Assembly (NCBI GenBank): GCA_021029095.1
Contig: JAJOHG010000381.1
Coordinates: forward strand, 1-24,237
DNA length: 24,237 nt
From: Phellopilus nigrolimitatus
Taxonomy: Eukaryota > Basidiomycota > Agaricomycetes > Hymenochaetales > Hymenochaetaceae
Direction of reading: 5' to 3'
Shown here piece by piece: positions 1 to 9,875 of this stretch; position 1 is the first letter of the stretch; each line of letters begins with the position of its first letter. The position numbers were made by a program, and so were the translations under genes. The notes beneath the pieces were generated by a model. That model ran no database searches. It was not told the origin of the DNA and was given only the letters and a program-made list of their open reading frames with translations.

Positions 1-110
1 GTTCGCGACGCTCTCTAAACTCTCCTTGGGGGCGTTCGCGACGCTCCCTAAATTCTCCTTGTGGCCGTTCCCGACGCTCCTGATAACCTTTGAATTCTCC
101 CTGAGATCGC
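1..110 (-). repeat. 33-bp tandem repeat in the helicase tail
   Basis: Two nearly identical 33-bp units (1-33 and 34-66) and a third degenerate, slightly longer unit (67 to about 108). On the minus strand they encode an 11-residue unit close to RERRERPQGEF, with the third copy interrupted by KGYQ. The array touches the window edge, so its full copy number is unknown. Repeated basic tails are known in the Mss116/CYT-19 group, where they help tether RNA; that role is inferred here. Confidence 0.8.
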
Positions 111-2297
111 TCATCACGCCAGCCGCCCCTGGACCTTGATGAGAAACCATCGGCACCGGTCGATGCATCGCGATCTCGACGCGGTCGAGTATTCTCGCGG
201 CCAGCCCAGGAGTTGCCAGATGGCGAACGGCCTCCCCCAAATTTGCCTCCCTGCCCTCCGGTGATGCCAACCTTCTGAAGGAGGCTGGCAGAGACGTACG
301 GCGCCCGAGCCAACCCGCAAGCCTGTACCGTCCAGTCGCGGCATCCCTCAAGTACAGCTTCCTTCGCCACACGCAACTCCGATGCCTTCATGACGTAGTA
401 TCCGAGCATCGACGCAAACGTGTCGCTGACCGCTTCCTCGTCAATAGTGAGATCAACTGCTTCACCTCGTCCGAAAGCGCCTGCAACCTCGGAGCGAGAG
501 GGCCCTTGAAGGTCACCGGAGCTGAACGACGATCGTAGCGGTCATTCGTTGACTGGCTCTTAACAGGGAAGAATGCGGTCGGATTTTCGTCATGGCGCTC
601 TGCGAGTTCTGCGAGCTGCTTTGACAGCTCAACAGTCGTAACAGGTTTCATGGGAACTTCAGTGAGCTGCCACGTGACGAAACCAAGCTCCCATGGTAGA
701 AGAACAAGGTCACCACGCCCGACCATGCCACCTGTGCGTCCTGTGCGTCCAACACGATGAACGTACTGATCCGTAGTTGAGGGGATACCGACTTGGATAA
801 CGCGTGTAACGCCCGGGTAGTCGACGCCGCGTGCGGATACGTCAGAGGTGACGAGAACCGAAGCTCCGGATTTGTCCTTGCGGAACGAGTCAGACGTCGA
901 AGTGCGAGACCCCATAGTACGTTTTGAATGCAACTCGTAAATCCTTGTATCCTTGCCTGCAGGTAGCACTGAGCGTGAGACCTCTCGCAAAAGCGATGCG
1001 TATAGCTGTGTCATCTTAGTCGTCGGCAAGAACACGATGGCCTTGGACTGAGACGGGTTCGACAGCTGGTCGTGCGCAAGAAGACGGAGGACGTGAGGAA
1101 GCTGTTCAGATGCCGAAGGCAAAACAGTGTGATACTGAGGGACGTGAGCATGCACTGGCGATGCATCCTCTGGCACTGTGTTGATATACGCATTGTTTTT
1201 GCTTAGTGTGCGTCGAGCAATCTGTTCAATGCTTTTATTGATAGTGGCGGAGAAAACGAATGTCTGGCGCTGAGGGGCAGGAGGGAGGTGCTCAACGATG
1301 GCGTCGATATCCTCTCGGAAGCCCATATCCAGCATGGTATCAGCCTCATCCAGAACGAGCTAAAGAAGCGTCGTGAGCAAAGCGTCGTCCGTTGAATGAG
1401 AAGGAAGTCACATACGATTTTTGTTCCCAGAAGCGCCTTTCCGACTTCCGGTTCCGTATTCAGCACATCGCGGAGACGGCCCGTGGTCGAAACAACGATA
1501 TCAAGCCTGCCTCTAGACCAGTCGCGCATTTGCATCCTTTTGCTGTTTCCACCAGTAAGCATATGGACTTGGAAACCATCGTGGTGTGTAGTCAGACGAA
1601 TGGCCTCGCTCGCGATCTGCGCTGCCAACTCGCGCGTAGGACTGAGAATGAGCGTGCCAACCTGGGTCTGTGCAAATAGCCGTTTCGCGCGCCTTTCCAA
1701 ATCCTTATCCGAATTCAACCCAGCGTCGATAAGTGCCTGCTTTCCAGCCTCTTCGATGGCCTTCAACCGAGACTCGATAGCCGGAACAAGGAATGCCAGT
1801 GTCTTGCCAGTACCCGTCCTCGCCCTCACCATGAGATCGCGCGGAGCAGCTTGTGCTCCTGACTCCTCAGAGATATTTTCGTGCGACTCAGCAAGCTCGG
1901 GAAGCATAGACAGAACAGCCTCCTGCACGGGGGTCATGTGCTTCAGCTGCATGGGTCGGACAGTGATGGCTTCGAGTGTGCCTCGAGAAATAACGTTTTT
2001 GAGGCTCGAAAAAGATACACCCTCCTCGAGTTTTTCCTGCGCCGCTTGCGACGACAGACTCGATTTTTCAAGCAAGCTCCCCGACTCTACCTCTACTTGA
2101 CGCTGGGCTTCAGCAGCGTATGCAGATCGCGGAAGGGTTGTCGAAAGCCATCGCCGATGGTCTGGACGCAAGATTAGCAAGTCGACATATGAGAAAAAGG
2201 CCAACAGCTGCTCACGAGTCACAGATGTCCTTGCGGTGCTTATCCTGAGTGCTGGCGCGCTCCATGCACGCAGGCCCCGAGGGAGAATATTCGTCAT
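1..2297 (-). CDS. Mitochondrial DEAD-box RNA helicase, Mss116/CYT-19 type (3' end off window)
   Basis: ATP-dependent RNA helicase, probably acting in mitochondrial RNA folding or group I/II intron splicing. The N-terminus is rich in Arg, Ser and Ala, lacks acids for about 40 residues and fits a mitochondrial targeting peptide. Motifs in order: Q-motif glutamine near residue 107, ARTGTGKT (141-148), PTRELA (about 202-207), GG, STTGRL in place of the usual TPGRL, DEAD (280-283), SAT (313-315), then ARGVDYP and YVHRVGRTGRTG. Introns are 2162..2215 (54 nt, in frame) and 1360..1415. The start is ATG 2297, because the longer open frame to 2363 begins with GTG. A C-terminal extension domain follows (YYVMKASELR, GCRDWTVQACGL), then a Gly/Arg/Glu-rich tail cut by the window edge. 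The reading frame changes near 440-455, so the extension and tail lie one frame away from the helicase core. The family call is firm; the Mss116 assignment is inferred. Confidence 0.85.
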
Positions 2298-3064
2298 CGT
2301 CGCCAGTGTTGACGGCGGAAGACAAGGATTTTCATACAAAATTTTCGGAAAATATAGGCGCACGGTTTCCCACGATACCGCTTCTTAACTTCCCTAAATC
2401 GGACTCTTTTTTCTTTGTGCCACGTTTATGTGTACTTGTACAGTAGGCTTCACTAGGTTCACTGGTCAAGCAAGCAAGAAATACGAAGACCGTTTTGTAC
2501 TTCACCGATCTTATTCGCAATATCCTTATTCATTAAGTTCAACGAAATGGTTGGTCCTGCTACAGCTTGATAAGCCAGAATCATCACGATCAAGCCTTTT
2601 TGTTGCTAATCCGCGGTGATAGATCGCTTCTGTCCCCGACGTGCAAAGTCAGATCGACCATATACATTGAACGCACTCTACGTTGCGTTTGTTCTTAGAC
2701 AGTTTGTGCTCTGTATGCTGCCGCTATATTGATAGGCTTACTGTGGGCGTGCCGTCGTCGGCATTACTTCTCATGCGAAAGTGTGGACAGCTGGGAATAC
2801 TAGTTTTTTTTTTTTGCGGCAGACAGGTCTTTTTTGAACGCCAACGGATTGTTGAACTGTAAGCATCACGGCTTGTTTCCGCCGTATGTCCGCTACTTCC
2901 ATCAATGAAAGATTTATCGGAATAACGCGATGAATTTTGTGAGTTCGTCCGGGTCTGAAATGCGATCGCACTACTAATTATGGATCCACAGGTTTACATT
3001 AAAAGTATAACACGTCCAGCTACCCGCCCCTTATACGACAATCAAAATACCCGCTCGACACGTA
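2298..3064. other. Intergenic, no gene seen
   Basis: This separates the helicase start from the end of the FAD oxidoreductase gene, so it should hold the helicase promoter and 5' UTR and the 3' UTR of the upstream gene. Short open frames on both strands have no recognisable content. A run of 12 T lies at 2804-2815. No promoter element can be named with confidence. Confidence 0.6.
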
Positions 3065-5174
3065 TTAATTCCCAAGGTAAAACCCTCCAGTCAAGCTCAT
3101 TACTCTTTGGGGGTCGTATTTAGCAGCTAGTGCCTTGCACCGCTTTAGATTTGATCCGTACAGCAACTCGAGCGGAGAGTCGGCGAGTGCATAGTTCGGG
3201 TAGAGTATGTCATCCCACCGGCTCACTCCCTCCGAGACCGCTCGCGCTTGGATGTTATACGATAATTGCTTTAGCTCGCTCACAAACGAGGCGTGCTTGG
3301 CGGATTGGGCAGCTGATAGGTAGGTTTGTGTTTAAATAAAGGCTATATTACACGGATTGGCTCAAACTTACCGAAGGGGAGATTTGGGTCTGTCTGGTAT
3401 GAAATATACGTTGCTGCGGGAGTTACCTCTCGGCTAGGCGGGTGAGGGTACGCACCGCCTCGCGAATGCGAGAACGGGTTCAGGAAACGTTCTGGTGCAG
3501 CGCCTACGACGACAGTTGATCCGTTGTTCTGTGCTGTTAAATTTGCCCCGAAAGCCTGGACCTGCGCTGCCATCTCATCGAGCAACGGCTGAGTATATTG
3601 CACAATTGGAATGACGTGCTGTGTATCCCTTTAAAATTATAGTAAGTAAGTTTAATTTCCAGCATTACCATGACAAAGAGTATGGGGCTTATTCGAAATC
3701 CTCACCCAAATGGACCGGTGACAGGTTGTTCCACTTGCACAAACGTCGAAACGAAGTTGACAAATGTTTGTGTCTTGACTTCTGATGCCACTGTAGGAAT
3801 GGCCAGAAGCGAGTCAAAGATGCCAGCTGGTGGTGTTGGCCCGTCGTAGAAAATGAACACAAGAGCAACAACCTTATGCGATGACGATTTAGTGGGAAAG
3901 GAAACCGAGTTCGTTCTATATCACTCACCTCGTTATGGGTATAAACGTATGTAACGACCATTTGGGCCTTTGGATCTGTGTTGTTTTGCGAGAAATCGCT
4001 CACAGCGCTGTTCACCTGACTGAGGTTACCCGAACTATACGTGAGGGCGCCGCCCTTATTTCCGCAAAGATCAATTACGCTGCAATTTTTTTTTTTGATT
4101 GTTGGACTCACATAGACCAGCGATTGATTGTGGGTTTCGAGAGTAATCTTGGTAACGATGCCGAAGTTGTTTAGTCCACCCTGTCGATGCGATATCGAAG
4201 TCAGTGTCCGAGTCTTAAACCCCTCTAAACAGCTTATTCAAGTCTAGGCCTTACTTTAAGCGCGAAGAAGAGGTCCGGTTCTGTTGCGTTCGTGACATTC
4301 ACCTGTTGGCCCGAAGGAAGTACGACCTCGTGCGCAACAATCGTGTCTATGGTAAGCCCATATTGATTCGTTTTCCATGAGAATCCTCCGCCCAGACTGA
4401 AACCTCCGACACCTGACGGATTCCCATGCCATAGGTTTAGAGGGAGAAAAATGTAACACACGTAGTCGTACTTACCAACGCCGTTTATTCGCCCTCCAGT
4501 TACCATCACACCTAACGGCTCAAGCTGCTCATAAACCTGGGTCCAAGTAAGACCCATCCCGATGGTCACGGTGCCTTGAGCCTCGTCGTAAACCAGATCT
4601 GTGAGCCGAGCCAGCGAAATCTGTACGCCTGGCGTCGAGCTGAAGCCAGGATTAAATGAATGTCCGCCCGACTTGACCTATACCATAACAATTTGAGATG
4701 TTTCAGGATTGTCTTATCCAAGCGAACTCACAGCAAAAGGCGCTCGGATATCTGGTCTCCCTATCAATTTCATCTTTTTTCCCAAGTCGTCAGCACTCAT
4801 GGATTATAGAACGATGTCCACTGTTAATCACTGACTATAGCGCTAACATCGGAAGCATCTCGAGGCTCTACGGAGCAAGTTGCGTTCTGCTGGCTCGACA
4901 CTGTCCAATGCTCGACGTCATCTGCAAACTGTTCTGAACCTGGATTCCATAGCCGAACATTGTCAATTGAACCATAGTCGGCGACACGGCGGAACGAAGG
5001 GTTTGATTTCCTACCTGGAAAAGAGACAATCTCTGGGAAGGTCTCATTCAGCGACTGGCATGCCTTGTCTGCGGCGGTGGATGGCCCGTCCTCAGATCCA
5101 ATGAGTTGTGACGAAGCATCGAACACCAAGGTCCCGAGCATGAGTAACGTGGTAGCAAGGATAGTACGTCGCAT
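3065..5174 (-). CDS. Secreted FAD-linked oxidoreductase, BBE / 6-hydroxy-D-nicotine oxidase type
   Basis: Flavin-dependent oxidase of the PCMH/BBE family, about 510 residues. A signal peptide (residues 1 to about 23, MRRTI start, hydrophobic core) indicates secretion, and several N-x-S/T sites follow. Nine introns: 4940..5014, 4774..4835, 4678..4731, 4413..4475, 4181..4254, 4055..4111, 3873..3928, 3629..3705, 3313..3371. The second has less certain borders; a 4761..4831 choice also keeps frame. The spliced order is FPGSEQFADDVEHW, FAVKSGGHSFNPGFSSTPGVQI, then VGVGGFSLGGGFSW, GGLNNFGIVTKI, the C-terminal substrate domain and a GGFYLGN end. His108 in SGGH matches the residue that carries FAD covalently. 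The position of the second, Cys linkage of bicovalent BBE enzymes is occupied by GRINGVGVGG, so a single linkage is expected. The substrate cannot be told. Start is ATG 5174. Confidence 0.88.
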
Positions 5175-6201
5175 ATCGTTAGATTCCCAAGTGAGTATCT
5201 GAGTAAAACCGCTGGTGGATGCCGCAAGTTAGGTCTGAAGAATGACTAAATCAACTATAGTACATGCCTCTTTATACTTCCAGACTTACACCCGCTGTCG
5301 ACGGACAAGTTGCAGCGCTTTCACGGACTTATATCCGCGTTGCGTGCATAACCAATACCGCACCAAATTCCGGCTTCAACTACACCATTCCGATCCCTCT
5401 CTCAGGAGCTTTAGATCTACCTGGGCGGTGCATTTTTATGCCCACGTATATCCTGGTCGGGGCCGGCGGGTTTCATCTAAGGTGGTTTCATGTTCGAATT
5501 CACCGAATTCTGCGAAGATCTGGTGATCGAGAACCAGGCAATGCTCGCTTCCGTCTAAGACGCAGCTATGTAGGCGTCCTGACTCCTGAACGTTGGACGA
5601 AGAGCGCTGTTTTCCGGGGCGCCTAAGCTGAACCAAGCAATTCACCTTGCGAAGGACAGACACCTGCTCGTAAATCCAACTCAGGAAACCTTGTGAGTCC
5701 TGAACATCACAGAGAATCCTTATGCGATATCTTGCTCTGAATATTCGTTCCGTAAGTATTTCTTGCTGCTCAGTGCAAGGTGGATAGCATCCGGCCGAAG
5801 GTAGGATGGCTGTGTTTACGGCTATTCGCACGACTATGGCTGCTGATCCATGATTCGTTCAAGACGATGTGGGAATAATTTATTCCGCAGTGGGAACGTA
5901 CTACAACTTAGTACAAGTTCATCATCAAATAACAATGCTTTTGGCATGTCATCCTTTCGCTTCTTTTTTCAAAACGATATGCTGCATATGTGCATCCTTT
6001 GAATTCAGAGTCTGTTGGCCGAATGAATGATCACGCAAACAGAACTGCATCAACATATAGTTGTCATGGTGGTCTTGGGATGTTGAGATCCGTAAGACGC
6101 AGGCGCTATGTTACATACATGTGTCTTTTTTGTTGAAAATGTGAGGTAAAAGAGAAAACAATCCACCCATCTCGAAAATCATGGCAACTACTCTCGCCAA
6201 A
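5175..6201. other. Intergenic, about 1 kb, with ambiguous open frames
   Basis: This lies between the start of the FAD oxidoreductase and the end of SHMT, both on the minus strand. It should hold the promoter of the former and the 3' UTR of the latter. The first 650 bp are open on both strands (separate entry). From about 5860 to 6201 the sequence is AT-rich and I see nothing coding in it. Confidence 0.5.
5264..5626 (+). CDS. Unassigned open frame, 120 codons, doubtful
   Basis: An ATG-initiated uninterrupted frame of 120 codons whose first 70 codons have a plausible amino-acid mix and a hydrophobic, proline-containing stretch. I recognise no family. A competing minus-strand frame (5436..5831) overlaps its second half; that frame has no ATG and would have to be a 3' exon. 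Its last 40 codons (ending in PGYTWA) also look protein-like. At most one of the two is likely real, and both may be chance. Transcript evidence would be needed to choose. Confidence 0.2.
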   Translation: MPLYTSRLTPAVDGQVAALSRTYIRVACITNTAPNSGFNYTIPIPLSGALDLPGRCIFMPTYILVGAGGFHLRWFHVRIHRILRRSGDREPGNARFRLRRSYVGVLTPERWTKSAVFRGA

Positions 6202-8199
6202 TCAATCATCCTCCTCGATGCCCGCGGGACGTTTGATGTTCGTAACATCAATACCAGGGAGGGGCCACCGGCGAGCGAATGTGTGTACTTCCTTGCGGAG
6301 CGCGCTCACCTCTTCGCTTGTCTCGGCGACACGCAGGAAGTCCTTGAGAAGTTTCGAGCCGGCCTGCTTTTGGAGCGAGAGCGAGAGCTGGACAGCGCGG
6401 TGCAGGAATCCCGCGACAGTCTTGTGGTCAGCTTCTGTCATGTTGCGCGACGTGAGCGCGGACGTGCCGAGACGGATTCCGCCAGGGGTCTGTGCGGACT
6501 CTGCAACGGTCAGTGTGAAGAAGCAAAGACAAGTAAAGAAGACATACTGTCACCGGAGACAGCGTTCTCTGCAAAGAAGTAAAGTAAGCTATTAACTCAA
6601 GCATCAAATATTTGACAACACGAACTGTTGATAGTAATACCGACAAGATCGCAAATCTTCTCGACCTTGCTGCCGGTGACGCCCGTCGGACGAAGGTCCC
6701 AAAGGACGAGGTGATTGTCGGTGCCGTTTGTCTGCAACGCGTAACCGTAGTTGACAAGCTCGGCCGCAAGAGTTTGTGCATTCGAGATGACCTGTTTGGC
6801 GTAAGTCTGCCAAGTCGGCGAGCTTGCTTGTTTGAGCGCAGTCGCGATACCAGCAATTGTCTATGAGACAGAGGCGTCAGAATACCGATTGTTCACCGAT
6901 AATTATAAACCTACGTTGTTGTGAGGGCCACCCTGGCACGCAGGGAAGACAGACTCGTTGACGCGCTTCTCAAGGTCCTGGGCGTTCTGGAGGTCCTTGC
7001 GGAAGAAGATGAGACCCGCACGAGGCCCGCGCAGCGTCTTGTGCGTCGTTGTCGTCACGACATCACAGTGCTCGAACGGGTTCGTGAGTACCTGCGCAGC
7101 GACGAGCCCGCTCGTGTGTGCGATATCGGCCATGAGGAATGCGCCATGCTCATCCGCGGTCGCACGTAGGGAAGCGTAGTCCCAGTCACGCGGGTACGCG
7201 GATGCACCACAGACAATCAAACGCGGCTTAAAAAGGCGCGCCTGTTCTGCGAGCTTTTTGTAGTCAATCAGCTGCGTCGTTGGGTCAAGGCCATATGGGA
7301 ACGACTGGAAGTAGATCGACGACGCGGTGATCTTCTTCTTTGCGGTCTATACAAACAAGTTAGCAAATGTGGGACCTGGCCGTATTTCAGAGGGTCCCGG
7401 GAAAGGGAGTTCTAATTATTCCGCGCTGGCCCCAGCGGCGAACGTTTCGGGTTTTGGAGCAGATCATAGCAACGTTCTGGGGTAAGAGTTGGATCTCATG
7501 AATCCATGGCTTCTGTGCAGGACCCTCTGAGACGTAATGGAGAAGAAATAACAAACGTAGTAGCCGTGGGTAAGGTGACCACCATCCGGAAGTCCAAGAC
7601 CCATAAGACGATCCTGAGGTTGAATGAGGGCAGTGAACGCAGCGAAGCTACATTCATATCAGAATAAAGTGTAATGTCGAATAGTGCGCTCCATACTTAG
7701 CGGTGCTCCCGGAATACGGCTGCACGTTGACACCCCATTTTGTCGGATCCAGGTGGAATGCCTCGAGGGCGCGCTTACGGCAGAGTTGCTCGAGCTCATC
7801 GATCCACTCGTTACCACCGTAGTAGCGTGCACTGGGAAGACCCTCTGAGTACTTGTTGGTGAGGATGGAGCCATTGGCCTCCATGGTTGCTCGGCTCGTC
7901 AAGTTCTACCTTTTTCTGTCAGACAAATACACATACACATGCATTCTCCTCCTCTCACCTCCGACGCGATGAGCTCAAGCCCGGACCATTGGCGCCATGT
8001 CTCCTTGTCAATTATGTTTTGCACCTCAGGATCGGCCTGGGCGAGCGGGGTGTACAGATCCTTGTTCTGTCTGAAATGTGAGTTCCCTAGGGAGCTTCAC
8101 GGCGGAAAAAAAAAGACAGACAAAGTCCGGGGTGGAAGCCATCGTTCTGCGTGCAGCTGGAATGGCGGTACGAAGTGGTCGAGTAAAGAGCCTGAGCAT
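6202..8199 (-). CDS. Serine hydroxymethyltransferase
   Basis: PLP enzyme interconverting serine plus tetrahydrofolate with glycine plus 5,10-methylene-THF. Seven introns: 8067..8121, 7906..7958, 7648..7696, 7347..7556, 6861..6914, 6569..6625, 6501..6547. The spliced protein is 490 residues from ATG 8199, or 471 from the in-frame ATG 8142. Diagnostic stretches: [54 protein letters not shown], the PLP lysine in [14 protein letters not shown] (Lys265 of the long form), GGPHNN, and [17 protein letters not shown]. The 19 residues before the second ATG are Arg-rich and acid-free, like a mitochondrial presequence. ATG 8142 has the better context (A at -3, G at +4). This could be a mitochondrial form or a dual-targeted one. 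One exon is only 21 nt (6548..6568). Intron 7347..7556 carries a MITE-like insert. Confidence 0.95.
7385..7532. mobile_element. MITE-like insertion inside an SHMT intron
   Basis: A 148-bp segment begins with TTTCAGAGGGTCC (7385-7397) and ends with the reverse complement of TCTCAGAGGGTCC (7520-7532). The termini match at 12 of 13 positions, with 11 contiguous. It is flanked on both sides by CGTA (7381-7384 and 7533-7536), as expected of a 4-bp target duplication. It has no coding capacity. Removing the insert plus one CGTA shortens the host intron from 210 to 58 nt, the normal size here, and leaves its donor, CTAAC branch point and acceptor intact. The family is unknown. Confidence 0.6.
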
Positions 8200-8529
8200 C
8201 GCGCCTAGAGAGGTCTATCAAATTTCGTGATAGCCTGTAAATTTCGGATAAAGCCGACGTTGCGCCTCTTTAAACTTTTCGACGGCTTCGGGCTTCATTG
8301 CCGAAAGTATTACGTAGTATTCTCAGAATTTAATAACTTAAAGCGGCCCCCTCTCACAAGTACTAGGGATTTCATGAACCCTGTGCCATTTCCTCTTACA
8401 AAATTTATATTATGTTTCAAAAATTCCTACAACGTACACCAACAATGCGATGTGCAAGACATCTAACTGATAACACCTAACTTGAAGCGTATACCCAGAT
8501 TAGTTTCTGACGTACAGAACATATACGGA
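8200..8529. other. SHMT upstream region / SDR 3' flank
   Basis: A 330-bp spacer between two minus-strand genes, holding the promoter and 5' UTR of SHMT and the 3' UTR of the short-chain dehydrogenase. A plus-strand open frame (8227..8466) has no recognisable content and begins with a non-ATG codon. No clear TATA box was found. Confidence 0.5.
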
Positions 8530-9875
8530 TTAGTCAAAAAGGGACCCTCCATCGACGGAAATCGATTGACCTGCATAGCCGAAGAAATGTCGCTCAAAGT
8601 CAGACTAAGGTCGCAGGGAAAGGAAGGAAAAGTAAGCTGACCGTTGATGTGGTGCGCCTCCGGTTTGGCCAGGTATGAGACGATACTCGCGATAACGTCA
8701 CATTCTCCGGCATGTGCATTTGGTATTCCCCATTCCTACACAAAATACAAGAGGGTCAAAACTGGTCGAATGTACCAAGATTACCATTGACAAACCTTCC
8801 TGGCAGCTGCAGCACGATCCTCGACGCTATTCCCAGGAGGAACTAGCGAAGCAACGTAGAATAATTGTTAGCATAGAAGTTATGACAATTGATGATTTAA
8901 TAGAATCTTGAAACAACCCACGGATCGCTGTATGTATAAGACCAGGAGCGTACGTATTCACAGTGATTCCATACTTGCGGAGCTCGATAGCTGTTATATA
9001 TGTACAAGTCAGGGAGAGAAAAGGCGGGACGCAAGGATATTAGGAATAGATAAGGACCGTACCAGCCGATTGGGTCATCCCCCTAACTGCGAACTTCGTC
9101 GCACAATACGCGGACAAATTTAGAATTCCTAAATGGTATTTAAGTGCCAAAATCAACAGTGCACATATGATTCCATTCACCTTGCTTTCCGGCCGTAGAG
9201 CTGGCACCTTCCTCGCGAAAATAGCAATGACCGGCTGTTGCGTAAACTGAAATGTTGAGATGTGTAGTGAAAACTGACCAATCAACCTTCCACCCCGGCC
9301 TTGCTTGACCATTTGAATAGCAGCATACTTATAGCATAAGAACACTCCGCGCATGTTAACAGCGTATGTGAGGTCAAATGTTTCGACAGAGGCTACAATA
9401 ATGGACTTAAATTCAGCTATATGACTTCCACTACTGCGCTTGAAATATGAAGCATACCTTCAAGGAAAGGAGCAGTCCGTGCGATTCCGGCATTTGCGAC
9501 CATCTGCAATAATAATAATAATAATGAGTTATCTTCACAGAGTTCGAGAAAATCCATCCTTACAATGTCAACGCATCCAAGTTCCTGGACAGTTTTCTCG
9601 ACCATAGCAATGACCTCTTTCTCGTTTGCTACATCAGCTGGGACGGCGATCGCGCGTCTCCCTTTTTTCCGCAGCTCCTCGACGACTTCCTCGATCTGGG
9701 CTGTCTTGTCGGAAATGTCGTTGACAGCGATGTCGATACCGTCGTCCGCGAGTCTGTGAACGGTGCAATAACCTATGCCTTGCGCGGCGCCGGTAACAAT
9801 TGCGACGCGAGGTCTGTAGCTGTCTACCGAGACCGTGATTGCTGAAGCTGTATCTCCGTTCGTGGTTGAGGACAT
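8530..9875 (-). CDS. Short-chain dehydrogenase/reductase (classical SDR)
   Basis: NAD(P)-dependent oxidoreductase of 271 residues from nine exons. Introns: 9504..9563, 9393..9457, 9208..9278, 9129..9180, 8991..9062, 8843..8921, 8736..8795, 8571..8641. The nucleotide-binding TGAAQGIG is at 28-35, NAG follows, and the catalytic set is Asn132, Ser161 (GASSTAGKQG), Tyr174 and Lys178 (SAYCATKFAVRG). The C-terminus GQSISVDGGSLFD is typical of the family. An Asp in AVNDIS at the end of the second strand favours NAD(H) over NADP(H), by family knowledge. The overall pattern resembles acetoin/diacetyl reductase-like SDRs, but the substrate is not determinable. One exon is only 27 nt (9181..9207). Intron 9504..9563 is a multiple of three without stops. 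The 8843..8921 borders are the least certain. Confidence 0.9.
9508..9526. repeat. (AAT)n microsatellite in an SDR intron
   Basis: Six consecutive AAT units on the plus strand, read as ATT repeats just before the acceptor of intron 9504..9563. It forms the pyrimidine-poor but T-rich stretch upstream of the splice acceptor, so length changes could affect splicing. Confidence 0.85.

Noticed and set aside
114..344. Minus-strand frame of 76 codons in the helicase tail
   Set aside because: It is an out-of-frame shadow of the C-terminal extension and tail, which read sensibly in the neighbouring frame.
440..455. Programmed -1 ribosomal frameshift in the helicase
   Set aside because: No X-XXY-YYZ slippery site or following stem was found; an assembly error or real mutation is simpler.
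1396..2100. Long plus-strand open frame of 234 codons
   Set aside because: It lies antisense to the DEAD-box helicase exon, whose motifs fix the true strand; its product is Ser-rich and without family features, typical of a shadow frame.
6181..6582. Plus-strand open frame of 133 codons starting with ATG
   Set aside because: It is antisense to the last SHMT exons, which encode conserved SHMT sequence on the minus strand.
8270..8278. TTAAACTTT resembling a WOPR-protein binding site upstream of SHMT
   Set aside because: As I recall the Wor1 core (TTAAAGTTT or its complement), this matches only partly; a single approximate 9-mer is expected by chance, and I found no exact site upstream of the WOPR gene itself.
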